From Effrenium voratum (Eukaryota; Sar; Dinophyceae; Suessiales; Symbiodiniaceae), in contig CAUJNA010003813.1 in the NCBI GenBank assembly GCA_963377175.1, positions 28,501 through 92,500 of the forward strand: DNA of 64,000 bases, written 5' to 3'. This document shows positions 9,861-19,500 of this stretch, piece after piece. The notes beneath the pieces were generated by a model. That model was not told the DNA's origin. It worked only from the letters and a program-made list of their open reading frames with translations, and did no database searches. The stretch's first letter is position 1. Every line of letters starts with the position of its first letter. Both the position numbers and the translations under genes were made by a program.

Positions 9861-12213
9861 AGATGAAGGTTAAAAAGGCGCGGACGCACCTGAAGTACTG
9901 GGCAATGGTGGACGGTACACGTGTGTATGCACGGAGCGACGCGTCGAAGGCCGCGTGCGGGTCCTGTGATGCTGCTGCTGCAACAAAAGTTATTGAGCAA
10001 GTGCCAATCTGTGCTAGCAGGTCCTGCCAATCATGCACGCACTTTTCCCGCTGAGTGGCTTGGCTCTGTGCTTGCGGACCGAGTTTGGCCTGTCGGAAAC
10101 GAGGGGCCACGGTCCTTCCTGGCTGGGACCTCGGCCTGCGGTCTAAGGGACCGGAGCTGAGGGGTGCAGCACTTTGTTCGTGCCGGAGTGTCAAATGGGG
10201 TTTGGATGCCTGGGAAATGCTGCGAGGCTGCGGCCTGCAGGGTGGTCGTGGCAAGGGGTGGCACTGCTCAGCGAACCATGGGAAGAGAGGTGACGGCTGC
10301 GTCACTGGCAGGCCTCCACGGGCGAGGCTTGGTGCAGGCTGGGCTCTGGGCTGGTTAAGTGGAGGCGGAGGCCGGAGTTGATGCGTCAACATGTGCACGC
10401 CTACCGGAGCACCGGTTTCCAGCGTTGGTTCATGTTCTGCGGAACGTGGCTGGGCAGCAAGCGGGTGTGGTGCGCTGCTTGCTGTTGCGTGCGGGCTTGA
10501 ATGCAAGTCTTGAATGCTATGACGGGGCCTCAATTTAGGCACCGGCTTTGGTTTTGCGGTTGGCTTCAAGAAGGGGTGCTCAGAGTCAAGGGACTCCTGC
10601 GCTTCACTGTCGCCATCCTGTTCGAGCTCGAACGCGCCATGGCATGGGTGTGCTCGAGGGGAAACAGTGTCAGTGGAAACGATTGATCCTCTGCAATTGG
10701 ACATCGGCTCACTTTTTTCCCGCTTGCTGCAAAGTGCATGCCTGTACGAGCCCTGGCAGGGAGTGCTGCAGCATGCATGCATGTCCATGCGGTTGGGCCG
10801 ATGCAAAATGCGATTGAATGCGTGCGGTGCATCAGCGGTTGAGATCGCGGGAGTCCGCGACACAACCGCTGCAGCGATGCCTGTCATGCGTGTCCGTGGC
10901 CGTGTCGACCACGTACTAGCCGCAGACTGCATCATATATGGGCACGCGGAATTTGCGCACGGCAGGCAGCAGCTGATGCGGTTGTTGTCATCGAGATACA
11001 GCATGCGTAGTCCGCGGCCCTGCATCTCCATGCGACGCATGGTGCGGGGCAGACGCACCGAGGGGATGCGTATGCATGCATCCAGCTGCTGGACAAATGC
11101 GGCCCGCTGTTGCCTTTTTGGCATCTCGGGCAGTGGCGTCGGGCGGGATCCCGCACCCGGGTTGCCGGGGTGATGCATGCTGTATGCCGCAATGCGTTGG
11201 TTGGCGGAGTATGCCGGGTCGATGCTGTAGGCATGCGTAGCTGGATGCCAGCGGGTAGCCTCGTCGGGCACCCCGCCGAGGTTCCAGTAGTTTGCCCAAT
11301 AGGACCCGTCGTGTGACCACGGGAACCCATGCAGAGGAGGCTGATGGCGAGGGTCTCCTTCTTGCGGTGGCCAATTATGCGGTGCGTCTAGCGGTCGGCA
11401 TGCAGGGAGTTTGGCCCCCGTTGGCGGTGCCTTGAACATGCACGGTGCGGGCTCTGGTTCTGCAGCATGCTTGGGTTCCGGGGCCATCCGGTCGCGACGC
11501 AATGCATCCGGGGTGCCTTCTATGCGGTCATGCCAAGGGTGCTCAGGCTGCTCGTCTCTGGCGAGCTGCTCTTCTCGCTCCTCTTCCGTGACATGCGGGG
11601 GCTCGGGCATGCTGTTGTCCTCTGGAACAGGCTCCACCGGCTTGGCCTCCTTCTCTTCAGGTGCATGCTCGGGGAGGCAATCTTCTGGGAGCTCCGGGGG
11701 TTGCGGGCGGAGCAAACTGGCTGGCTTTGCCTTGCACTTGGGTTCCGCTGTTGCGGATGCCTGCTCGGGGGTCGGTGCAACATGCGGCTCTGAAAAATCG
11801 AGGAGATCGGTGTTGGACGGACGCGTTGCATTGGATGCATCCTCTGGATGCACCGACCCCGCATCGGACTGCGACTGCGCCAGCATGCGGATGATGTCCT
11901 GCAGGAATGCGGGGTTGTTCTGGTTCTCCGCCACCATGCGCTGCAAGTCCATTGCGAGGGAAGCTGGACAAAGTAGGCGGAGTACGCGGGCGCTGTTTCT
12001 GTATAGCAGAAAAAGGCTAATTCGGGCAAAGCGTGCGTTGTGCGGCCGTGATGGCTGAACATGCTGCAGCACATGTGATGCAGTCAGCTTAACAAGGCTC
12101 ACGTGAGGAGGTTGAAGTCTGCATGCCGCGGAGCGTCCACGCCTTGGTTTGCGTGCGTTCAGGGCACGCAGTGTGAAAGCTGAAAAGCAATTTGCACATG
12201 GGCCGCCTTGCAT
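9859..12213 (-). CDS. Gag-like low-complexity ORF fused to recombinase N-lobe
   Basis: Long ORF (784 aa) upstream of the recombinase core. A likely real start is the internal Met of MDLQRMVAENQNNPAFLQDI (about residue 88). The middle is rich in Pro, Glu, Ala, His and Arg with no known domain. The last 60 residues (LLAQIGTCSITFVAAA to FRCVRAFLTFI) look like the SAM-like N-terminal DNA-binding lobe of a tyrosine recombinase, so the ORF is probably a Gag-recombinase product cut by a frameshift at about 9860. The DNA is saturated with ATGC/GCAT tetranucleotides, unlike its neighbours. Whether the middle part was ever translated as read here is uncertain. Confidence 0.5.
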   Translation of the reverse strand: MQGGPCANCFSAFTLRALNARKPRRGRSAACRLQPPHVSLVKLTASHVLQHVQPSRPHNARFARISLFLLYRNSARVLRLLCPASLAMDLQRMVAENQNNPAFLQDIIRMLAQSQSDAGSVHPEDASNATRPSNTDLLDFSEPHVAPTPEQASATAEPKCKAKPASLLRPQPPELPEDCLPEHAPEEKEAKPVEPVPEDNSMPEPPHVTEEEREEQLARDEQPEHPWHDRIEGTPDALRRDRMAPEPKHAAEPEPAPCMFKAPPTGAKLPACRPLDAPHNWPPQEGDPRHQPPLHGFPWSHDGSYWANYWNLGGVPDEATRWHPATHAYSIDPAYSANQRIAAYSMHHPGNPGAGSRPTPLPEMPKRQQRAAFVQQLDACIRIPSVRLPRTMRRMEMQGRGLRMLYLDDNNRISCCLPCANSACPYMMQSAASTWSTRPRTRMTGIAAAVVSRTPAISTADAPHAFNRILHRPNRMDMHACCSTPCQGSYRHALCSKREKSEPMSNCRGSIVSTDTVSPRAHPCHGAFELEQDGDSEAQESLDSEHPFLKPTAKPKPVPKLRPRHSIQDLHSSPHATASSAPHPLAAQPRSAEHEPTLETGAPVGVHMLTHQLRPPPPLNQPRAQPAPSLARGGLPVTQPSPLFPWFAEQCHPLPRPPCRPQPRSISQASKPHLTLRHEQSAAPLSSGPLDRRPRSQPGRTVAPRFRQAKLGPQAQSQATQREKCVHDWQDLLAQIGTCSITFVAAAASQDPHAAFDASLRAYTRVPSTIAQYFRCVRAFLTFI

Positions 12214-13018
12214 GCTTTAGCATGAAAATTGTCGGCCTGGAACCTGATGCAGTATGGTGCATTACGTTGCGAGATTGGCTGAGGCAGGCCTGGCGGAAAA
12301 GCGGATGCCGAGCTGGGCTCAGGTTGCGAGGGGCTAGGCGTGCGCTGCGTCCACTCGTGTCGGCCAGTTCCGCCAACTCGTGGTGCCTGTCTGACCACTG
12401 CAGGAAATGCGCGCTGCGGGGCATTGGAAGCATGTGGACGTAGGAGTTGATGCTCTCCAGCAACGCGATGCTGGAGCGGATGGTGAGTGCTATGTCTTCC
12501 ATCATTAGGCATGCTTCCCACTCGCGAAGCAATTCCAAGCTTGGTTGCATGTTTGCATGCATGCTGTGCCTAGAGCGAAATTTGACATTCGACAACAGTG
12601 CGGAGAAAGGCTGAATAATGGCCAGGTACTTCCCGGCCATGCGATAGCCTGCCGAAATGCCTTTGCGATTTTGAAGCATGTGATCCATGTCCAACTGGGG
12701 ATCGATGCGAAGGTAGTCGACGTAGAAGGTTGACAGGGAGTGCAGGCGTGCTATGCTAAAAGTCATGCCGTGCACTCCCAAAATGCAAAGGATGTCAAGC
12801 AGGAAGTTGCAAAGATGCCCCATGCGATTGATGCACTTGAGTCGAATGCGATGCTCTGGGTGGCGCATCCACTTGTCGAGCAGCTGCGCGAAACCTTCCT
12901 GCAGGCTGCGGGAAGGAGAAGCGTCCGTGCGGTGGCACTGGGGCCATTGGCGCGGAGTCAGGGTTTCGATGTCCTCGATGGAATCAAAGCCTGCATCAGC
13001 CTCTGCAACCAGCGACAT
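12089..13018 (-). CDS. Unrecognised ORF upstream of the Gag-like ORF
   Basis: A 309-aa ORF on the same strand, overlapping the start of the Gag-like frame. The first 240 residues have mixed, protein-like composition (LLDKWMRHPEHRIRLKCIN, FYVDYLRIDPQLDMDHML) with helical stretches; the last 70 overlap the next frame and are doubtful. I do not recognise a family. It shares the ATGC-rich composition of the following ORF, so it probably belongs to the same mobile element, perhaps as its first product. Confidence 0.4.
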   Translation of the reverse strand: MSLVAEADAGFDSIEDIETLTPRQWPQCHRTDASPSRSLQEGFAQLLDKWMRHPEHRIRLKCINRMGHLCNFLLDILCILGVHGMTFSIARLHSLSTFYVDYLRIDPQLDMDHMLQNRKGISAGYRMAGKYLAIIQPFSALLSNVKFRSRHSMHANMQPSLELLREWEACLMMEDIALTIRSSIALLESINSYVHMLPMPRSAHFLQWSDRHHELAELADTSGRSARLAPRNLSPARHPLFRQACLSQSRNVMHHTASGSRPTIFMLKHARRPMCKLLFSFHTACPERTQTKAWTLRGMQTSTSSREPC

Positions 13019-13173
13019 GCTAGTGAGCGGAAATGGAGGGTGGCCAGAATTGGAACCTTGAGTCTGTCTGCGGAGACCGCACGGTTGGCATGCATATCAC
13101 GCTAACCCTGGCATGCGACTGAGATTGGTGCGTAAGCAGGTGGTCACCTTGGCACAAACATGTAGGCCGTCGG

Positions 13174-13755
13174 TTGTCGCTGGCGCTTCGGAGATTCAGA
13201 GATCAGTTGTCCCGTGGACAGCCCAGGCAGTTGACGCGTACCTTTGGGGACCCGTGGCACATTTTCACAGATGCATGCTTCGAGAAGGAACGCCTGGAGT
13301 GGATGTGCGGCTTGGGGGGGATACTGTATAACCCGTCAGGTGAGGCTATCGAGTTTTTCTCCGCCTGTCTTTCCCACGAAGAGGTTTGTGCACTTGGCGG
13401 TGATGTGAAGAAAACAATCATTTTCGAAGCTGAGCTTTTGGCACTCATTGTCGCCACTCATTTGTGGTCTAGTACCTTGGAAGGCCAGCTAAGTGTGTTT
13501 TATGTCGACAATAACTCGGCGCGAGACGTGGCAGTGTCGGGTAATGCCCGGTCCGAAACTGGTTCGGCATTGGTTTCCATCCTTCTGAAAATTGAGGATA
13601 GTGTTTCCTTATTTCCTTGGTACGCAAGAGTGGCCTGTCCGTCAAATCCAGCTGACAGACCTTCCAGAGGTTCGACCGAGCATTTGAAATTGCTTGGGGT
13701 GAAAGAGGCATGCTGTAAAAGTGTATTTGAGAAAATCATTCAACAAATCGGATAA
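13174..13755 (+). pseudogene. RNase H domain of a retroelement, 3' remnant
   Basis: RNase H-like tail of a reverse transcriptase polyprotein of the DIRS/Ngaro-like kind. Seen in the 193-aa frame: the first acidic motif in WHIFTDACFE, GLGGILYNPSG, the Glu motif IIFEAELLALIVATHLW, the Asp motif FYVDNNSARD, and the closing WYARVACPSNPADRPSRG (the usual form is SNPAD-PSR). No polymerase palm is found upstream; the sequence before about 13150 belongs to the opposite-strand element, so only the 3' end of this retroelement is present. Confidence 0.7.
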
Positions 13756-14010
13756 GATGGGGATTGCCTGTAAATAAATGTGAATACTTGCCACGCTGAA
13801 CGTGTGCCAGCCTACACAGCAGTCGTGTAAAACCTTGGCAGTGTGCACTATGATGTGTGCGACCTATCAGTGTGGATCTGCATGGATCGCTTCGTGCAAA
13901 GCGACTCTCACCTACCCCCTTTTGCATTAGAAAAAGAAGAGTGTGCGCTTCTTAGTGCCGGCGGTTAACAAGTCCGGTGAATGCCGTGTCGTGTGTGTTG
14001 GGGGGGGGGG

Positions 14011-14021
14011 TTTGGCTCAAG
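14011..14021 (+). other. Spliced-leader relic, copy 1
   Basis: TTTGGCTCAAG equals the last 11 nt of the dinoflagellate spliced leader. It follows a run of G at the end of the 272-bp repeat. Known dinoflagellate retroposed cDNAs keep such relics. Eleven bases can occur by chance, so the call is tentative. Confidence 0.45.
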
Positions 14022-14524
14022 ACCTAAGCAAGTTGTCAAAGCTTGATAACGCTTTAGGGAAAGAGCCAACCCCACCCTCCTTGTTTGTGAAATTTGTATT
14101 TCACAAACACACACGTTTGTGGAAACAATGCTTGAACTCGAAAACGTGAGCGTGCGACATTTGTTTTCCCGCCCGCCCACCCTTGCTTGTGTGCCATTCC
14201 TGACATGGGCAACAGCTCATTCTCTTCCATGCCTTTTTCAAGAAATCGCATGTGGGATTGCGTGTAAATAGATGGGATTGCCTGTAAATAAATGTGAATA
14301 CTTGCCACGCTGAACGTGTGCCAGCCTACACAGCAGTCGTGTAAAACCTTGGCAGTGTGCACTATGATGTGTGCGACCTATCAGTGTGGATCTGCATGGA
14401 TCGCTTCGTGCAAAGCGACTCTCACCTACCCCCGTTTGCATTAGAAAAAGAAGAGTGTGCGCTTCTTAGCGCCGGCGGTTAACAAGTCCGGTGAATGCCG
14501 TGTCGTGTGTGTTGGGGGGGGGGG

Positions 14525-14535
14525 TTTGGCTCAAG
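14525..14535 (+). other. Spliced-leader relic, copy 2
   Basis: The same TTTGGCTCAAG in the second repeat copy. After it the sequence differs from copy 1: an open frame follows, ending FPTALCEEIASAATAELADRLSIPD and a stop at about 14720. This may be the 3' end of a retroposed transcript; the family is not recognised. Confidence 0.4.
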
Positions 14536-14726
14536 ACCTAAGATGCGTGGGAAGACGGGAGGCATCTGAGGGGCGCCCAAGAAGGCCCTCGACTCATGGG
14601 GGGCCAGCGCAAGAGGGTCAGAGGGCAGTCGCGCGAGCTGCTTTCCTACGGCGCTGTGCGAGGAGATTGCGAGTGCGGCCACGGCAGAGCTTGCGGATCG
14701 GCTGAGCATCCCGGACTGAACCGAGG

Positions 14727-15085
14727 ATCATTTTCTTATAGGCGATAAGATCCGTCCTGGAATAGAAGGTCTTTTAAGGAGAGGCGGTCACTGGGCTGGA
14801 GGTGGAAAGGGAGAGGCGGTCACTGGGCTGGAGGTGGAAAGATCCGTCTCGGAGCGAAAGATCCGTCTTGGAAATTTCTTGTCTCGGAAATTTCTTATTC
14901 CCAGGAGAGGCGGTCACTGGGCTGGAGGCGGAAAGATCCGTCTTGGAGCGAAAGATGTGTCTCGGAAACTGGGCTGGAGGTGGAAAGATCCGTCTCGGAA
15001 ATTTCTTATTCCCAGGAGAGGCGGTCACTGGGTTGGAGGTGGAAAGATCCGTCTCGGAAGATCCGTCTCGGGTCGAGGGAGAAAA
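14727..15085. repeat. GATC-rich array, left copy
   Basis: About four irregular copies of a 59-bp unit made of GGAGAGGCGGTCACTGGGCT, then GGAGGCGGAAAGATCCGTC and TCGGAAATTTCTTATTCCC. The array begins after GGATCATTTTCTTATA, exactly as the right array (36316) does. It lies between an unrecognised frame and the tRNA-like sequence beyond the capsid stop. Confidence 0.85.
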
Positions 15086-15127
15086 AAAGAATTCCCAAAG
15101 GCGCTCGCCAAGTAAAAAAAATGATCC

Positions 15128-15202
15128 GCGCCCGGGTGGAATCGAGCCCGCGGTCTCCAAGCTTCAGAGCTGCAGCGCCTCTTCCGATTGAGCTATGGAT
15201 CC
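15128..15202 (-). other. tRNA-like sequence at the 3' end of the capsid gene
   Basis: On the minus strand: GGATCCATAGCTCAATCGG (acceptor and box A TAGCTCAATCGG), an anticodon region AGCTCTGAAGCT, and box B GGCTCGATTCC, ending GCGGATCA followed by eight T (a Pol III-type terminator). The layout is that of a type I tRNA with possible CTG (Gln) anticodon, but the anticodon and T stems pair imperfectly. It starts only a few bases after the capsid stop codon (15206-15208). Confidence 0.5.
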
Positions 15203-15205
15203 ATG

Positions 15206-16305
15206 CTAGTCCAGCACAGAGACTCCAGTGCCAGAGAGCGTCACCAGCTGATAGGCTATCAGGCGGATGAACACGTCCGTCATCGTGCCGTCGAGCGCCT
15301 TGAAAGTGAACCGGGCCAGGTCGCCCGAACGGGTGCTGACACCGCTCAGGGGCATCTTGGGCACGCGCTCTGTCGGGAAGCCCGCGATGAAGCTGTGGCG
15401 CAGGTAGCCCGCGCGGTCGATGTCGAGGACCGAGAGGAAGTGGAAGTGCTCCGACTCCCTTGCCTGGCCGCGCCGATGGGGGCCACGTCCTGCCCCGGGT
15501 TGGCCAGCAAGTGGATCTTAGAGCCCGCGTCGTTGTCCCAGAAGGTTACGAACGCATCAGTTTCGTGAAGGCGCGCGTGACGGTGACGTTGTGCTCCGCC
15601 ACGCCCGGAGGCACCGTGGACTGCTGCGTGTGCAGTGTGGGGTAGCTGAACACGAGCGACCTTCCTGAGAGGAGCACGCGGTTGAAGGACTCTACCAGCG
15701 CAGAGTCCAGGACGACCTGGGAGGCCAGAACTCGGACGTTCTGGATCTCGAAGTCGGTGCTCAGCGCGGGGTGCGCCCCGGCGTTCTCGGACCACAGCGC
15801 AGTCGTCGCGTCTGCGAACTCGATTTCTATCACCAGTTCAGCTGCGGCGGCAGCATCTTCCCGCAGCGCGCGCGGGCGTCCGAGAGTTGTTCACCTCGTC
15901 GAAGCCCTCCACGGCCTTGTTCTGGTTGTACTCGCGGCCCTTCAGCAGGTCATGCACGGCCACGGTGCGGCCGTAGTAGTTAATGTCGTCGCAGCGCTGG
16001 CCGTTGGCGAAGACCTGGATCCTCTGGATGAAACAGGCTGGGTTCGGAGTGGCAGGCGCCAGCGGGTTGGTGGCGTCCGTGTTTCTGACTCTGAAGGCGA
16101 TCTTGATCGACTCGGGGTCGATGAACGAGGTACCGCTGGTCAGCGGAATGCGGCAGACCCTCGAGGTGGCGGGGGAGAAGGAGCTCAGCGAGCTGGGGAA
16201 ATACTGCACGTCGTGCCGTGCGGTCACGTAGTTGGTGTTGCTGGGTTTCAGCTTGTAGTCCAGGCTCTGCATCAACTCATCCTGTGCTCCGGCTGTGATT
16301 TTCAC
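15206..16305 (-). pseudogene. Major capsid protein of Polinton-like virus, frameshifted
   Basis: Double jelly-roll capsid protein, the main shell subunit. The frame pieces read, in order: 16305-15838 (AGAQDELMQSLDYKLKPSNT, then DVQYFPSSLSSFSP and FIQRIQVFANGQRCDDINYY), 15833-15546 (IEIEFADATTALWSENAG to AEHNVTVTRAFTKL), about 15560-15470 (DAFVTFWDNDAGSKIHLLAN), and about 15460-15206 (ESEHFHFLSVLDIDRAGYL to YQLVTLSGTGVSVLD, stop). At least three frameshifts separate them. The first frame starts at GTG, so the true start is uncertain. The total of about 365 codons is short for the family, which suggests some deletion. Identification rests on the general layout and on the company of other PLV genes. 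Confidence 0.68.
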
Positions 16306-16332
16306 TCGTACGGCGAAGGAGAGTCTAGGCCG

Positions 16333-16596
16333 CCTCGATGTCTCGGGCCAGCTGGTCGTAGCTTGGCGGAGGCAGGCGGCTCTGGCGTGACTGTCCGGAG
16401 CTGCGAGAGCTTGTTTGGGAGTTCGGCTGGGACTGAGGCAGAGTCACAGGGTTCAGGCCCCAGGAGAAGGGGCGCGGCGTGTGATTGGCCTGCGCCTGGA
16501 CGCGGAACGATTGCGAGGAGGCGCGGCTGCTTGCGGGGCTGCCTGAAGTGCTGCTGCCGCTGCGCAGCGTGAAGTGCTGCCCAGACCCCCAATCAC
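16333..16596 (-). pseudogene. PLV structural-type gene, C-terminal part (cut by foldback element)
   Basis: Not listed as a long ORF because it has no Met. The frame reads DWGSGQHFTLRSGSS, then a Ser/Gln-rich linker, PRPFSWGLNPVTLPQSQPN, and ends LPPPSYDQLARDIEAA with a TAG stop at 16325-16327 or so, just upstream of the capsid gene. The 5' end abuts the foldback element, and the reading frame is in register with the N-terminal part at 21094-22103 once the element and one copy of its target duplication are taken away. Function unknown; the PPPSY motif resembles late-domain PPxY-like motifs only loosely. Confidence 0.55.
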
Positions 16597-19500
16597 ATCC
16601 ATTTTTTGGAGCGCGCGCGAAAGATCAAATTTTGGATCGCACCAGATGTGTCACATCCATTTTTTGGATGTGACGGGTTGAGTGCAAGATTTGACGCGCA
16701 AAGCGCAGCCATTTTTGCTTGGGATTAAGAACGTCCGCCCACCCGGAATCTGTATGAAGGTGCCCGCGTTGCCGACATATGGAGCGCAAGCTGGGTTTGG
16801 CACGCCGTAACCCCACGCGCGAGGGCGATAAGGCCGACAACACTTATGCGCACATAGTCGGGTTTTCGCCTGCTTTTTTTTAGCAGAAAGTCACCACGCA
16901 GACGCCGCAAAACTTCAAGCGATGGCAGTCTTTCACAGGATTGGGCCTCAACTCGTCTTGAAGCTGGACACGGCGTTTTCTACGGATGTGGCCCAGCTTA
17001 GCACTTGGCCTTGTGCGCGTGCTGCGCAGCGCGCTATTCGGCGACGCCTAGGAACACACTTTTCCGCCAAGGCCAAGTTTTGCCGCGGCAGTCAAACACG
17101 TCGCTCGCTTTTTGGTTTGGTCGACAATAGTAACTGGCCACCTTGCGAAAGAGGCGTGAGATCGCCCATGCAGGCCTCTGTGCTGTATAGCGATCTTTGC
17201 CCCCGGATCTTCCCTTATATTGAAGTGGCAAACTGCGTCGAAGCGCTTCCGACCCGTAGCCTGCTTTGTGTTCTGAAAAAGCGCGCGTGCTGCCCCTTCC
17301 CAGCTAGCCGGAGAAAGGGGGCGAGTGATTGCCCGCTGCTATTTTGATCTCAGATTTGAGTTTTCCTCATGCAAAATCCTGTGACTGTTTTGGGCCCTCT
17401 GTCAGTATTTTGTCCAAAGCAAAATTGGGCAAACAACCAAACAAACGCACGCCTTCTTTTTCAACGGCTCCTTGATGCATGGTTCAGGCCTCAAAGCTCT
17501 AAGCTTGGGTGCATCCAGGATTTGGCCCCCAAGTTGGCCCCCAAGCAAGTTTTGTTGCGACGCACGCCCTGGAAAAATCCAAGGCCGAACAAAAAGGGGC
17601 AGCCCGCAAGAGCCCTTGATCCTGATTGTCTTGGGTCCTGTGTCACTTTGCAAGGGTGGCCCATTTAGGCCCTTCCCAACCAAAGAAAAAATCTAAGAAA
17701 ATGTATTGTTAATATTGAAACAAGTACTGGGAATGTGAGATTGACTCTTGGCAATGCTAAATGTAGCCAATTGCAAGATAGGTGTTTGGGATGCGTTGGC
17801 AATACTCAATATAGCCTGGCAATACTAAAACAAGCAGTGGGAATCTTAGACGAAGTGTTGGCAGTCTATGTTTGTATACTAGGTGTAGTATTGGCAACAC
17901 TTGCTTGAGCATTGGAAATGCAAAATAAAGTGTTGGAAATCCGAGACTAAGTGTTGGCAATACTAGATTTGGCAGTGACAATGCCAAGAAAAATACTTGG
18001 AATGTGAGACGAGGTGTCGGCAATACCACATTCAGCATTTGGAAACCAAGACGAGCGCTAAGAATTTAGGATGACATGCTGGCAAAACTGAAATTTGCAT
18101 TTGCGATACTATGATAAGTACTGGGAATCTGAGATTAAGTGTGGGCAGTACTCAGTACTAGATGCTTAGTATGGGTCCTACGAACAGCAGTAGTGGACAA
18201 TCGGAGATTGAATGTTGGCACACTAAACTTATAGTATTGACTAAACAAGTTACCGGGAATCTCAGAGCAGTACTACATTTAGTACCGCCAAAACAACAAA
18301 TGCTGCGAGTCGAGTATTAGCGCTACTCAATTCGATTTTGGCAGAAATACAAAATGTCCTGGGAATCTGAGATTACGCATTCGGTTCAACTGCATATTGC
18401 CAGTACTAAATTAAGCCTTGGCAAGCCCAAGTACGAACTCAAGGGCCAAGATCTCGAACAAAGATGGTCAGAATGACAGTTCCCTTGTTTGGGGGGTTGG
18501 TCACTTCAATGAAATTAACTCTTCAGTGCTGACGCCCGGGTGCAAAACACGTGCGAGGTGTCAGACACAGCCCAAGCTGAATCCGTCGCCAGCCCAAGAT
18601 GTAGATCAAGCCACTTGCCTTTGCAAAGAAAATGCATTTTGCGAGCCACTTGCCTCCGAGAGCACATTTCGTGCTGAGTCCGCTATCGTGCGCCGAAAGC
18701 AGTTGCAATTTTCGGGGTTGAGCGCCTCCCTGCAGTGACTGCCATGGCTCACCGGAGGCTCATCAATGCCTCCTCGTTTTGTTTCTGGGGCTCATCGGTG
18801 GCTCACCGGTAGAATTCCTTACGAAACACGATTTTGATCACCTTCAAGCGGAGGCTCATCGGGGGCAAAGTGCTTGGGAGGCTCACCGGAAGCTCACCGG
18901 TTTGTTTTTGTGGCTCACCGCAGGCTCACCGGCCAAACTTCCTTGTAAAACACATGTTTTTGACCACCCTTAAGCGGAGGCTCACTGGGGGCTCACCGGC
19001 AGATTCCTTGGGAGGCTCAGCGGGGGCTCACCGATCAAGTTTGTTGGCATTGTTTCACAACTTCAGTTTGACAAACATTTTTGTCAAAAACAATTTTGGC
19101 ATCAGAAAACACTCAAAACTGCTCTCAAAGGCCATGAAGCAAGGCCAGCCACGAAAAACAAGAAACTTTGCGGGCCTGTGCCCTGGAAGACCGAAAAGGT
19201 GAGCCCCCGGTGAGCCATGGCAGTCACCGCAGGGAGTGCTCAACCCCGAAAATTGCAACTGCTTTCGGCGCACGATAGCGGACTCAGCGCAAAATGTGCT
19301 CTCGGAGGCGAGTGGCTCGCAAAATACATTTTCTTTGCAAAGGCAAGTAGCTTGATCTACATCTTGGGCTGGCGACGGATTCAGCTTGGGCTGTGTCTGA
19401 CGCGTCGCACGTTTTTTGCACCCAGGCGTCAGCACTGAAGAGTTAATTTTGGGCCTGCGTTGAAGTGACCAACCCCCCAAACAAGGGAACTGTCATTCTG

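Larger units (their letters stand above)
9098..13130 (-). mobile_element. Tyrosine-recombinase element (Gag-like ORFs plus recombinase)
   Basis: Groups the three minus-strand frames above. The reading order is: unrecognised ORF, Gag-like ORF, recombinase, then the hairpin MITE. The base composition (very high ATGC/GCAT density) starts near 13130 and falls off below about 9,800. No reverse transcriptase lies on this strand. The RNase H on the other strand at 13174 could be the partner in a DIRS-like arrangement or an unrelated element. Ends are not defined. Confidence 0.5.
13757..14542. repeat. 272-bp direct repeat pair (13757-14028 and 14271-14542)
   Basis: The two copies are offset by 514 bp and nearly identical, from GATTGCCTGTAAATAAATG to a G run, TTTGGCTCAAG and ACCTAAG. 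The first directly follows the RNase H stop. The 242 bp between them contain no gene, so this is a local tandem duplication or a repeated retroelement 3' end rather than a pair of LTRs. Confidence 0.88.

Noticed and set aside
13757..14542. LTR pair of a retrotransposon
   Set aside because: Only 242 bp without genes lie between the copies, and the RNase H lies outside them.
16922..17347. Gene of 141 aa in the foldback arm
   Set aside because: The same peptide is encoded by the other arm with changes that do not look synonymous, and no domain is visible; it is part of the repeat.
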